In this document: positions 8,201 to 15,810 of the stretch, one piece after another | How the letters are laid out: each line of letters opens with the position of its first letter | How positions within the stretch are numbered: the stretch's first letter is position 1 | Source: Opitutaceae bacterium | GTDB lineage: Bacteria > Verrucomicrobiota > Verrucomicrobiia > Opitutales > Opitutaceae | DNA length: 64,000 nt | Direction of reading: 5' to 3' | NCBI GenBank assembly: GCA_027482185.1 | Contig: JAIXWF010000023.1 | Coordinates: 1 to 64,000 of the forward strand | The notes under the pieces: model-generated | The model's input: only the letters and a program-made list of their open reading frames with translations | Told to the model about the DNA's origin: nothing | Database searches by the model: none | Made by a program: the position numbers and the translations under genes

Positions 8201-9268
8201 TCAGAAGTCCAACCCGAACATCACCCGTAGCCGCGTGTAGTCCTGCGCGTTGCCGTCCGGGTTGTCGCGGCGGATCTCGTGCCGCAGCGCCGCGCTCAGC
8301 GTTTCGGTGAGTTTCTTGTTCAGCTCGATGCGGTTCTCGAAGCCGTCGACGTCCCCGTTCACCGGATACCAGACGCCGCGCTGCGTGAGCCCCATGCGCC
8401 ACGGCAGCTTCAGCTCGATTTCCTCGAAAGCCGACTGCACGCCGCGCGACGAATGCTCCTCGTCGCCCGTCGTTTTCCAAAGATCGAAGAGATTCTGCGC
8501 CACGCCCACGCGCACCTTGCGCGTCGGCAACGTCGAGAGCTGCAGACCCACGCCGATTTCCTGCTGCAGCAGCATGTAGTCGTTCGGCACGCCGCGCAGC
8601 CGGCTCGCCCGGTTGATCTCGAAACTAGGCCGGTACTGCGCGAACCGCGCCTTCGTGAACTCGCGCCGCCACGATCCCGAGGTTCTCAGCACATCGGTCG
8701 TCGGCACCTCGTCCGTCTCCGCGTAATCGTAGCGCGCCGAGAGCTGCACTTCGTTGTTCGGCCACTTCCGGGACAAATTCGTCTCCACCGCCAGCGTGTC
8801 GCGATCCGTGACATCCGATACCACTTCCGAGGCGACCGACAGCCGGCCGTTCCACGGCCCCATGAAACTGCGCACCCGCGCCGTCAGCACACTCGGCGAA
8901 AAACGGTCCCACAGCGTCAACCGCTCCTCGTCCGCCGCGGCCGCGTCTTTCGCGGCGACCGGCGCGACGGGCGGAGCGGGGGGCGTTTTCGGCGCCGCGG
9001 CGGCCACGGTCTCCGGCCTGGCCGCCGCCGGCGCGACCGCCGGAATGATCACCGCATCGGCCGCCTTCACGCGGACTTCGCCGAAACGGTCGGACCGGAA
9101 CACGATCTCCTCCGGCGTGCGCTGCACGACGGCGCCATGCAACCGGTCGCCGTCCTTGAAGACGAGCGTGTCGCGGCTGCCGGCCGGCTCCGCGGCGCGG
9201 ACCGCCGCCAAGCCGAGTCCAACCGCTGCCGCCCAAGCCGTCAGGAAAACGATCTTCCGGAAAATCAT
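8201..9268 (-). CDS. Outer-membrane beta-barrel protein, DUF481-like
   Basis: 355 residues with a signal peptide (residues 1-26, ending AVRAA). An N-terminal domain at about 30-75 (DTLVFKDGDRLHG, FGEVRVKAADA) resembles the short beta domain found before DUF481 barrels. An Ala/Pro linker follows, and residues 115-355 show alternating aromatic and polar strands ending in FGLDF, with the terminal Phe expected of an outer-membrane barrel. DUF481 proteins are salt- or starvation-induced outer-membrane proteins of unclear function. The gene stands alone on the minus strand, facing away from the metal cluster at 9386. Confidence 0.75.
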   Translation of the reverse strand: MIFRKIVFLTAWAAAVGLGLAAVRAAEPAGSRDTLVFKDGDRLHGAVVQRTPEEIVFRSDRFGEVRVKAADAVIIPAVAPAAARPETVAAAAPKTPPAPPVAPVAAKDAAAADEERLTLWDRFSPSVLTARVRSFMGPWNGRLSVASEVVSDVTDRDTLAVETNLSRKWPNNEVQLSARYDYAETDEVPTTDVLRTSGSWRREFTKARFAQYRPSFEINRASRLRGVPNDYMLLQQEIGVGLQLSTLPTRKVRVGVAQNLFDLWKTTGDEEHSSRGVQSAFEEIELKLPWRMGLTQRGVWYPVNGDVDGFENRIELNKKLTETLSAALRHEIRRDNPDGNAQDYTRLRVMFGLDF

Positions 9269-9385
9269 CGCGAGCTTCGACGTCCGCGGCGGCGCGGTGT
9301 TTCAGGAAATTTCGGCCGCGGGCAAGGCACGCGGACATTCTTCGCGCTTGCCCCTCCGCCAAGCGACGGCCATCTCTCCGCGCGC

Positions 9386-9766
9386 TTGCGGAAAAAGTTC
9401 GCCAGTCTCGCCCTGCTCTTCGCCTGGGTCTGCGCCAACGGCGCGATCTGGGATGCCGCGCAGTTGCTCGTCTGGGGCAAGATGTTTTCCGACAACGCGC
9501 GCGTGATGCCCGTCGCGGCCGCCCTCCGGGCGACCTTCGATCCGGCCAAGGCCTGCGAACTCTGCGCCGGCGTCGCCGACGCGAAGGAAACCGCGCGGCA
9601 GCAATTGCCGCAGGCCGTGGAGCGCTCCGCCGAGAAGCTGCTCCTCGCGCTGCACACGCCCGCCCCGATCCTGCTCGAGCCGGATCCCGCCGCCTGGCCC
9701 GCCGCGCTCGCGAGCGCGGCGCCCGTGCGCACGGAGTCGGTGCCGGTGCCGCCCCCGCGCGTCTGA
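9386..9766 (+). CDS. Small membrane protein with CxxC motif, paralogue 1
   Basis: About 126 residues, assuming the TTG at 9386; no ATG exists in frame after the divergent neighbour's start. An N-terminal hydrophobic helix (about residues 5-22, ASLALLFAWVCANGAIW) precedes WGKMFSDNARVMP, a TF-x-P turn and a CELC pair (Cys57, Cys60), then a variable tail ending PPPRV. It is clearly related to the protein at 10827-11252: both share W.CA.G..WD, MF..N.R.MP..AAL..TF.P and C.LC. No known family is recognised. The gene precedes a CusF-SCO gene, so a periplasmic, membrane-anchored metal-binding or thiol role is inferred. Start assignment is uncertain. Confidence 0.6.
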   Translation: MRKKFASLALLFAWVCANGAIWDAAQLLVWGKMFSDNARVMPVAAALRATFDPAKACELCAGVADAKETARQQLPQAVERSAEKLLLALHTPAPILLEPDPAAWPAALASAAPVRTESVPVPPPRV

Positions 9767-9834
9767 CGCGCCACCGCACCGCCGTGTCCGCGCCCCCGCG
9801 AACGTAGTTTCGCGCGCGCGTTCTCCCGAGTCCC

Positions 9835-9851
9835 GTTCGCCCCCGGCGAAC
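9835..9851. other. Hairpin in conserved leader before the SCO gene
   Basis: GTTCGCC-CCC-GGCGAAC is a perfect 7-bp stem, 69 bases after the stop of paralogue 1 and 62 before the SCO start. The spacer around it is homologous to the spacer at 11253-11392, which has its own GTTCGC/GCGAAC hairpin at the matching place. Confidence 0.5.
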
Positions 9852-9912
9852 TTCACCTCCGTCCGCGCCCGCGCAGCCGGATCCTTCCGCCCTTGCCGGA
9901 CCTGCTCCCGCC

Positions 9913-10830
9913 ATGCCTTTGCCGTTTTCAATCGCTCCGTTTTTTCGCCGGCTCATCCCCGCCGTCGCGGCCGGCCTTGCCTTGGCCCTCGCCGGCTGCA
10001 CCCGCGACCGACCCGCCGAGCACCCGCCGGAGCCGCCGCGCCATCCGCTCCGCGGGGAGATCCTCGGCGTCGCCCGCGACCGCGGCCTCCTCGTCGTGCA
10101 CCACGAGGAAATCCCCGGCTACATGCCCGCGATGACGATGGAGTTCGCCGTCCCCGGCGCCGATCTCGGCGCCTTCCGCGACGGCCAGAAGATCGCCGCG
10201 ACGCTCGTCGAGGCCGCCGCGGGCGACTTCCGCCTCGAAGGTATCCGGATTCTGGATCCGCAACAGGAACGCGACCTCGCCGCCGCCGCGCTAGCGCTCC
10301 GCCAGGACACCCATACGCGCGGCAAACACGCCTACCGCGAAATCGGCGAAACCGCCCCGGCCTTCGCCCTCGCCAACCAGGATGGCGCCGTCGTCCGGTT
10401 CGACCACTTCCGCGGCAAACGCGTCGTGCTCAATTTCATTTTCACCCGCTGCCCCGTGCCGACCATGTGCCCCGCCGCCACGGCCAAGATGATGGCCCTG
10501 CAGGGCGCCGCCAAAGCCGCCGGCATCCGCGATCTCGAGCTCGTTTCGATTTCCTTCGACACCGACTACGACACGCCGCCCGTGTTGAAAAAGTACGCCT
10601 CCGACCGCGGCATCGACACGTCCAACTTCTCTTTTCTCACGGGCCCCAAGGACGCCATCGCCGACCTGCTCCGCCAATTCGGCGTCTACGCCATCCCCGG
10701 CGAAAACCTCTACCGCCACACCCTCGCCACGATTCTCATCGGCGCGGACGGCAAGATCGTCCACCGCACCGACGAATCGTCGTGGAGCCCCGACGATTTC
10801 CTCCGCCTCCTCGCCCCGCCGTTGCCATGA
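9913..10830 (+). CDS. SCO1/SenC-family copper lipoprotein with N-terminal CusF-like domain
   Basis: 305 residues beginning with a lipoprotein signal (hydrophobic run, then LALAGC, Cys at about 30). Residues 39-115 are a CusF-like domain (HPLRGEILGV, HHEEIPGYMPAMTMEF) with the Met-x-x-Met-x-Met pattern used to bind Cu(I). Residues 135-303 are a thioredoxin-fold SCO domain: KRVVLNFIFTRCPVPTMCP with Cys180 and Cys186, and His269 in LYRHTL. The Cys spacing is C-x5-C rather than the textbook C-x3-C, a variant also known in SCO-family proteins. SCO proteins deliver copper to or reduce cytochrome oxidase CuA. The gene overlaps the next by ATGA, so the pair is co-translated. Confidence 0.88.
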   Translation: MPLPFSIAPFFRRLIPAVAAGLALALAGCTRDRPAEHPPEPPRHPLRGEILGVARDRGLLVVHHEEIPGYMPAMTMEFAVPGADLGAFRDGQKIAATLVEAAAGDFRLEGIRILDPQQERDLAAAALALRQDTHTRGKHAYREIGETAPAFALANQDGAVVRFDHFRGKRVVLNFIFTRCPVPTMCPAATAKMMALQGAAKAAGIRDLELVSISFDTDYDTPPVLKKYASDRGIDTSNFSFLTGPKDAIADLLRQFGVYAIPGENLYRHTLATILIGADGKIVHRTDESSWSPDDFLRLLAPPLP

Positions 10831-11252
10831 CCCGCCCGGCCCGCCCCGTTCCCGGCTGCTCCACCCTTCCGCCCGTCCGGCGGCTCAGCCTCGTCGTGAC
10901 CCTCGTCGCCTGGCTCTGCGCCACCGGCACGCAGTGGGACGTCGTGCAGGCCGTCGCCTGGGTCCGCATGTTCGCCGAGAATTCCCGCGAAATGCCGATG
11001 CTCGCGGCCCTCGAGCGGACGTTCAGCCCCGAGGCGCGCTGCAGCCTTTGCCAGGCCGTCTCGCAGGCGAAACAGGATGAACCCGGCCCCGCGGGCACCG
11101 CCGGCAAGACGGACGCCAAAATCGTCTTCGCGCACCAGACGGCCGAGTCCGCTTTCCTCATTATCCCCGCTGCCCCCGCCTGGCCCGTGGCTGACGTCAC
11201 CGTCGCGGGCACCCTCCGCGCCGCCCCGCCGTTGCCGCCGCCGCGCGCCTGA
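10827..11252 (+). CDS. Small membrane protein with CxxC motif, paralogue 2
   Basis: 141 residues. The ATG overlaps the SCO stop (ATGA at 10827-10830), which fixes the start. The hydrophobic helix (about 18-34, RLSLVVTLVAWLCATG) is followed by QWDVVQAVAWVRMFAENSR, MPMLAALERTFSP and CSLC (Cys72, Cys75). A low-complexity tail ends PPPRA. It shares the diagnostic positions of paralogue 1, and the 140 bases after both stops are also alike. Translational coupling to a copper chaperone suggests the pair works in copper delivery, possibly as a membrane anchor or thiol partner of SCO. This is inference; no known domain is recognised. Confidence 0.72.
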   Translation: MTRPARPVPGCSTLPPVRRLSLVVTLVAWLCATGTQWDVVQAVAWVRMFAENSREMPMLAALERTFSPEARCSLCQAVSQAKQDEPGPAGTAGKTDAKIVFAHQTAESAFLIIPAAPAWPVADVTVAGTLRAAPPLPPPRA

Positions 11253-11321
11253 CGCGCCCCGCACCGCCGTGTCCGCGCCGTCCCGTTTCCGGGGAATCTC
11301 GCGCGCGGTTTTCCGAACTCC

Positions 11322-11338
11322 GTTCGCTTTCCGCGAAC
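11322..11338. other. Hairpin in conserved leader before the TonB receptor gene
   Basis: GTTCGC-TTTCC-GCGAAC lies 70 bases after paralogue 2 and 55 before the receptor start. Stem position and flanking bases (GCGCGCG..TT..CCGA) match the leader at 9835-9851, although loop and stem length differ. It may be a regulatory RNA structure or a fossil of the duplication. Confidence 0.5.
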
Positions 11339-11392
11339 CACGCCGAGCGCCCGCGTGCGCGCCGCCGTGTAGCTCCTTCCGCACGTTTTCCC

Positions 11393-13684
11393 ATGTCTTC
11401 CCGTTTCCCGTATCCCGCCACCTTCCTCCCGCTCTGCGCCGCTCTCGCCGTCTCGGCCGCCGCGCAGACCGCCAAACCGGCCGCCCCCGCGGTTCCCGGC
11501 AAGGAGGATCCCGTCCAACTCGCCGCGTTCGACGTCACCGCCGACAAGGAGAACAACTTCTCCCTGCCGCTCGACGCCGTCGCGACCTCCGGCTCGCGCC
11601 TCGGCCTCACCAGCCGCGATCTCCCCGCCAGCATCTCCGTCATCACCCAGGAGATGATGCAACTCCGCGGCCTGCGCACCGCCGTCGAGGCGGTCGAAGC
11701 TGCCGTCGGCATGACCGGCGGCACGCAATTTGGCTCCATCCCGAGCTACTCCACCCGCGGCTTCGGCGGCAACAACGTCACGATCATGCGCGACGGCATC
11801 CGCCAGAACACCGCGTCGCAAAGCTCCCGCACCGTCGATTCCTTCATCCTCGACCGCATCGAGGTCCTCAAGGGCCCCGACGGCCTCATGTTCGGCGAAG
11901 GCGCCATCGGCGGCGCCGTGAACTACATTTCCAAATCCCCGTCCCCGGTCTTCCGCGGCGACGGTCTCGCCAGCGTCGGCCCCTGGGGCAACTACCGCCT
12001 CGGCCTCGGCGTCGGCGGCCCGCTGCTGAAATCATCGCTCAACTCCCAACCCTCGACTGCCAACTCCCTTTCCTACCGCGCCGACTACTCCCACAACCGC
12101 ACCAACGGCTACCAGGAACGGAACTCGCAGCGCTACGACGCCGTCGCCCTTTCCCTCGCCTGGCAGGCTTCCGAGAAATTCGCGCTCACGTGGTGGGGCA
12201 CCTTCCTCGACGACTGGAACGAGAGCTACTACGGCAACCCGACGATCTACGACGGCGTCGTCAACACCCTCGTCGCCAACGCCCAGCCCGAAGTCCGCAC
12301 CTTCAATTCCGCGACCGACCGCCTGATCAACCCGCGCGTCGATCCCGCCGCCCGCCGCACCAACTACAACTTCTTCGACAACTACGCCGCGACCGAGAAC
12401 GTGTTCAACCGCGTGCGCGCCGACTTCCGGTTCTCCCCGGCCGTCGAATTGCGCAACGAGTCGTACGTCGCGACGCAGTTGCTCAAGTGGAAGAACACCG
12501 AGAGCAACACCTGGAACCCCGTCGCCCGCAACATCACCCGCGGCGGCCTCACGTTGATCTACCGTGACGACGTCCTCTACGGCAACCGCCTCGATCTCAC
12601 GGTGAAAAAGCCGATCGCCGGCCACGCCAACCGGCTCCTTGTCGGCGCCGTCTTCGAGCGCAACGACCAGATCCGCGGCGGCGCCGCCGGCAACCAGGTC
12701 ACCGCCATCCCCGCCGTCTCGCTCTACAATCCCAACGTCGGCTTCGCCCCCGCGTCGCGCTTCCAAAAGACCTCCCGCATCGTCGTCGAAACCCACGCCT
12801 TCCACTTCCAGGATGTCTTCGACGTCACGTCGAACTTCCGCGCCGTGGCCGGCGTGCGCTACGACCACATCGCGCTCCACCGCGACACGCTCTTCAACAA
12901 CACGACCGCGGTGCCGACGCCATTCTCCACCTTCAAGAAAGGTTACCGCACTTACACCGGCCGCGTCGGCGGCGTCTGGATCCTTTCGAAATCCGTCAAC
13001 GCCTACGCCTCGTTTTCCCGCGCCGCCGAGCCCGTCACCCAGCTCGTCTCGCTCAACACCGCCCAAGCCGACTACTCCCTGCAAAAGGGCCGCCAGTACG
13101 AAGCCGGGATCAAGGGCACCTTCCTCGGCGGCAAGCTCGACACCACCTTCGCGATCTTCGACCTGCTGAAAAAGGACCTCCTCACCAGCACCCTCGACCC
13201 CGTGACCGGGCTGCGCATCAGCCAGCAGATCGGCGCCCAGAAATCCAAGGGCGCCGAGTTCGCCCTCGCCGTCTCGCCCGGCGACGGCTGGCGCCTCGAG
13301 GGCAACGTCGCGTATACGGATTCCAAGTACGCCGACTTCAACGAAAACCTCGGCACCGGCGTGATCTCCCGCGCCGGCAAGCGCCCGGGCAATGTCCCCG
13401 AGTGGGTCGCGAATGTCTTCGTCGCGAAGCGCTTCGCCAACGGCTTCGCCCTCAGCGGCGGCCCGCGCTGGGTGAGCGACCGCTTCGGCAACACGAACAA
13501 CTCGGTTGTCGCCGAGGGCTACGTGACGCTCGACGCCTCCGCCACCTACACGTGGCACAAGTGGCACTTCACCCTCCGCGGCCGCAATCTGCTCGACGAG
13601 GAGTACGAGTCCGTCGCCGGCACCACGATGCGCCGCCTCGCCGATCCCCGCACCGCCGAGTTCAGCACCCGCTTCTCGTTCTGA
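11393..13684 (+). CDS. TonB-dependent outer-membrane receptor, siderophore-receptor-like
   Basis: 763 residues with a signal peptide (1-24, ending SAAAQ). A TonB-box-like VQLAAFDVTA is followed by a plug domain at about 55-175 (SRDLPASISVITQEMM, YSTRGFGGNNVTIMRDGIRQ, IEVLKGPDGLMFGEGAIGG). A long barrel ends in the terminal aromatic TRFSF. The family imports metal chelates at TonB expense. The genes on either side (SCO, CxCC sialidase-fold protein, CusF) suggest a copper complex rather than ferric siderophore, but substrate cannot be read from the barrel. Residues 215-228 (SSLNSQPSTANSLS) are encoded by an apparent dispersed-repeat tract. The downstream gene starts about 115 bases later on the same strand. 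Confidence 0.87.
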   Translation: MSSRFPYPATFLPLCAALAVSAAAQTAKPAAPAVPGKEDPVQLAAFDVTADKENNFSLPLDAVATSGSRLGLTSRDLPASISVITQEMMQLRGLRTAVEAVEAAVGMTGGTQFGSIPSYSTRGFGGNNVTIMRDGIRQNTASQSSRTVDSFILDRIEVLKGPDGLMFGEGAIGGAVNYISKSPSPVFRGDGLASVGPWGNYRLGLGVGGPLLKSSLNSQPSTANSLSYRADYSHNRTNGYQERNSQRYDAVALSLAWQASEKFALTWWGTFLDDWNESYYGNPTIYDGVVNTLVANAQPEVRTFNSATDRLINPRVDPAARRTNYNFFDNYAATENVFNRVRADFRFSPAVELRNESYVATQLLKWKNTESNTWNPVARNITRGGLTLIYRDDVLYGNRLDLTVKKPIAGHANRLLVGAVFERNDQIRGGAAGNQVTAIPAVSLYNPNVGFAPASRFQKTSRIVVETHAFHFQDVFDVTSNFRAVAGVRYDHIALHRDTLFNNTTAVPTPFSTFKKGYRTYTGRVGGVWILSKSVNAYASFSRAAEPVTQLVSLNTAQADYSLQKGRQYEAGIKGTFLGGKLDTTFAIFDLLKKDLLTSTLDPVTGLRISQQIGAQKSKGAEFALAVSPGDGWRLEGNVAYTDSKYADFNENLGTGVISRAGKRPGNVPEWVANVFVAKRFANGFALSGGPRWVSDRFGNTNNSVVAEGYVTLDASATYTWHKWHFTLRGRNLLDEEYESVAGTTMRRLADPRTAEFSTRFSF
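12034..12070. repeat. Repeat-like tract inside the TonB receptor gene
   Basis: CTCAACTCCCAACCCTCGAC followed by TGCCAACTCCC has the CAACTC cadence of the intergenic repeats (compare CTCTCAACTCTCAG at 343). It stays in frame and adds a polar Ser/Asn/Pro-rich stretch between two barrel strands. It may be an insertion tolerated in an extracellular loop. Confidence 0.4.
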
Positions 13685-13797
13685 GCGGCCCCGCCGCTCC
13701 CGCTTGCCGGGGGCGGCGCCCGCCGCGCCACTCCCGTTTCCACGTTTACCGTTTGCCTCTCCTCCGCTTCCCGCTCCGCTCCCTTTCCCGGCTGCCC

Positions 13798-15204
13798 ATG
13801 AATCCGCTCCGCCTCCTGCTCGCCGTCGCCGCCCTCGCGCTGCCCGCCCGCGCCGCCGACTTCGCCCGGCCGCTGCCCACTCCCGCCGCCGCCGATTCCC
13901 AATGCGCCAATCTCGCCGCCGGGCCGGACGGCGTTCTTTACCTCACCTGGTGCGGACCCGGCGACCGACCCGGCGAACGCGCGCTCAAGCTCGCGACCCT
14001 CGCTCCCGGCCGCACCGAATGGTCCGCGCCGCTCACCGTCGTCAGCACGCCGTTGCTGATGGAGAACTGGGCCGACTTCGCCTCCCTGGCCGTCGGCACG
14101 GACGGCGCCCTCACCGCGCAATGGTTCCAAAAGCAGGACGGTCCCGAGGCCCGCGGCTACGACGGCTGGTATTCGCGTTCCGAGGACGGCGGCCGCACCT
14201 GGCGCGCGCCCGCCCGCCTCGGCCACGAATTCGTCGCCCTCGCCCCGCTCTCCGGCGGCCGGACCCTCGCCGTCTGGCTGGAAAGCGCCCGCGTCCGCGA
14301 CCCCAACGCCCCGCCCCGCCCGAAACGCGACCCCAACGCCCCGCGCCCGGCCGGCAATCCGGAGTCCGCAACCCGCAATCCGCAATCATCGTCCGCCCCC
14401 TACGCGCCTTCGATGAAATTGCTCGCGCGCCTGCTCGCGCCCGACGGCTCCGCCCTCCGCGAATGGACCGTCGACCCCGATGTCTGCACGTGCTGCCAAA
14501 ACACCGCCGCCGTCCTCCCCGGCGACCGCGTCTTCGTCGGCTACCGCGGCCATACCGCGGCGGAAATCCGCGACAACAAATACGCCGTCTTCGATCTCGC
14601 CGCGGGCACGTGGACCGCTCCGGTCACCCTGAAAGACGACGGTTGGAAAATCGCCGCCTGTCCCGTCAACGGCCCCGCCGCCGACAGCCGCGGCGACGCC
14701 CTCGCCGTCGCCTGGTTCACCGCCGCCGACGGCGTGCCCCGCGTCCAGGCGCGCGCCTCCTCCGACGCCGGCCGCACCTTCGGCGCCCCTGTCCAAGTCG
14801 ATCTCGGCCGGCCCCTCGGCCGCCTCGAAACGGTGCTGCTGGCCGACGGTTCCGCCGCGATCCTCTGGCTCGAAGTCGGCGACGCGGAAAATATCGCCGG
14901 CATCTATGCCCGTCGGCTCTGGGCCGACGGCACACTCTCCGAGGCACGGCTCGTCGCGACCTCGAGCCAGGCCCGCGCCAGCGGTTTCCCGCGCGCCGCC
15001 CGGCGGCCCGATGGGCGTATCGTGATGGCTTGGACGGAGGCCGGCGACCCGAAACAAGTACGCCTCCTCGATTTCGATCCCGCCTCGCTCGTGCGCTCCG
15101 GCAAACTTGCCGCCGCCCCGGCCGCCATTCGCCGCGGCCCGCCGCCCATCCTCGAACTTTGTGAATCACCCGCTGCCCTGAACCGTCTCGCCTCCCATCC
15201 ATGA
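13798..15204 (+). CDS. Exported sialidase-fold protein with CxCC motif
   Basis: 468 residues from ATG 13798, which directly precedes the signal peptide (MNPLRLLLAVAALALPARAA). BNR/Asp-box-like segments (SRSEDGGRTWRAP, ASSDAGRTFGAP) and repeated strand patterns indicate a six-bladed sialidase-type propeller. Sialidase catalytic Arg and Tyr residues are not evident. Instead there is a Cys cluster CTCC (Cys230, 232, 233) and a second conserved Cys288 in ACPVNGPA. The protein at 20538-22028 has CECC and GCPVNGPA at the same relative places. I infer a metal-binding propeller, not a glycosidase. The stop overlaps the ATG of the CusF gene (ATGA). A repeat-like tract encodes residues 185-200. Confidence 0.72.
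   Translation: MNPLRLLLAVAALALPARAADFARPLPTPAAADSQCANLAAGPDGVLYLTWCGPGDRPGERALKLATLAPGRTEWSAPLTVVSTPLLMENWADFASLAVGTDGALTAQWFQKQDGPEARGYDGWYSRSEDGGRTWRAPARLGHEFVALAPLSGGRTLAVWLESARVRDPNAPPRPKRDPNAPRPAGNPESATRNPQSSSAPYAPSMKLLARLLAPDGSALREWTVDPDVCTCCQNTAAVLPGDRVFVGYRGHTAAEIRDNKYAVFDLAAGTWTAPVTLKDDGWKIAACPVNGPAADSRGDALAVAWFTAADGVPRVQARASSDAGRTFGAPVQVDLGRPLGRLETVLLADGSAAILWLEVGDAENIAGIYARRLWADGTLSEARLVATSSQARASGFPRAARRPDGRIVMAWTEAGDPKQVRLLDFDPASLVRSGKLAAAPAAIRRGPPPILELCESPAALNRLASHP
14351..14393. repeat. Repeat-like tract inside the CxCC protein gene
   Basis: The stretch contains CCGCAACCCGCAATCCGCAA and neighbouring CAATCCGGAGT units, encoding GNPESATRNPQSSS. Similar CATTCCGCAACCCGAAATTCC wording occurs between genes at 28402-28422. 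The encoded segment is polar and absent from the paralogue at 20538, as expected of an insertion in a loop. Confidence 0.4.
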
Positions 15205-15530
15205 AAAACCGCCTCCTCGCCACCCTGCTCGCCCTCTCCGCCGCCGGCCATTCCGTCGCCGCCGCCGAAACCAAGCCGGCCGAAAAAGCCGACGCCGTGA
15301 AACGCCATCCGCTCCGCGGCGTGGTCACCTCCGTCGACGCCGAACGTTCCACCCTCATGGTCAAACACGAGGAGATCCCCGGCGTCATGCGCGCCATGAC
15401 CATGGCGTTCAAGGTCGACGCCAAGGCGCTCGCCGCCGTGAAGAAAGGCGACGCGATCACCGGCCTCATGTCCCGCCAAGGCAAAGATTGGGTCCTGGAA
15501 AACGTGCAGCCCGCGGCGGCGAAGCCCTGA
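15201..15530 (+). CDS. CusF-like periplasmic copper-binding protein
   Basis: 109 residues with a signal peptide (about 1-22, ending VAAAE) and one CusF-like OB-fold domain: HPLRGVVTSVDAERS, VKHEEIPGVMRAMTMAF, then a strand ending WVLENVQP. The His and the M-x-x-M-T-M ligands typical of Cu(I)-binding CusF are present; the Trp that caps copper in E. coli CusF is not at the usual place. The start codon overlaps the stop of the CxCC gene. The domain is closest in wording to the N-terminal domain of the SCO protein at 9913, so both probably handle copper in the same periplasmic route. Confidence 0.85.
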   Translation: MKNRLLATLLALSAAGHSVAAAETKPAEKADAVKRHPLRGVVTSVDAERSTLMVKHEEIPGVMRAMTMAFKVDAKALAAVKKGDAITGLMSRQGKDWVLENVQPAAAKP

Positions 15531-15658
15531 ACCGGCACTATGCCGCCGCGGGTTTGACCGTCGAAGGTTGGCCGAACGATCCTTCCGGAATCGGCGAACA
15601 TCGTCGCCGCACACCGTCCGAGACGCCGAACGATCTTGCGCTCAGGCGTTAGCCAAAT

Positions 15659-15688
15659 CCGCCCGGCCGATTGGATCCGGCCGGGCGG
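15659..15688. other. Strong GC hairpin between cusF-like and chemoreceptor genes
   Basis: CCGCCCGGCC and GGCCGGGCGG form a perfect 10-bp stem around GATTGGATCC. It lies 129 bases after the CusF stop and 122 before the chemoreceptor start. There is no T-run after it; it may still limit read-through between the two transcription units. Confidence 0.45.
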
Positions 15689-15810
15689 CGCGCCTGCCGT
15701 AGTTGCCCCCGGGGGCAGTGGGTAAATCTCGTCCCTCGGACGGCTTTCAAGCTTCGGCCGGAGCGGTCGAAGGGAGACGGAAGTTTCGCATAACCGCCTG
15801 CACTCCGACC

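Noticed and set aside
15531-15810. Riboswitch (for example cyclic-di-GMP) upstream of the chemoreceptor
   Set aside because: Only a GC hairpin and a CCCCCGGGGG palindrome are visible; no conserved riboswitch core could be matched.
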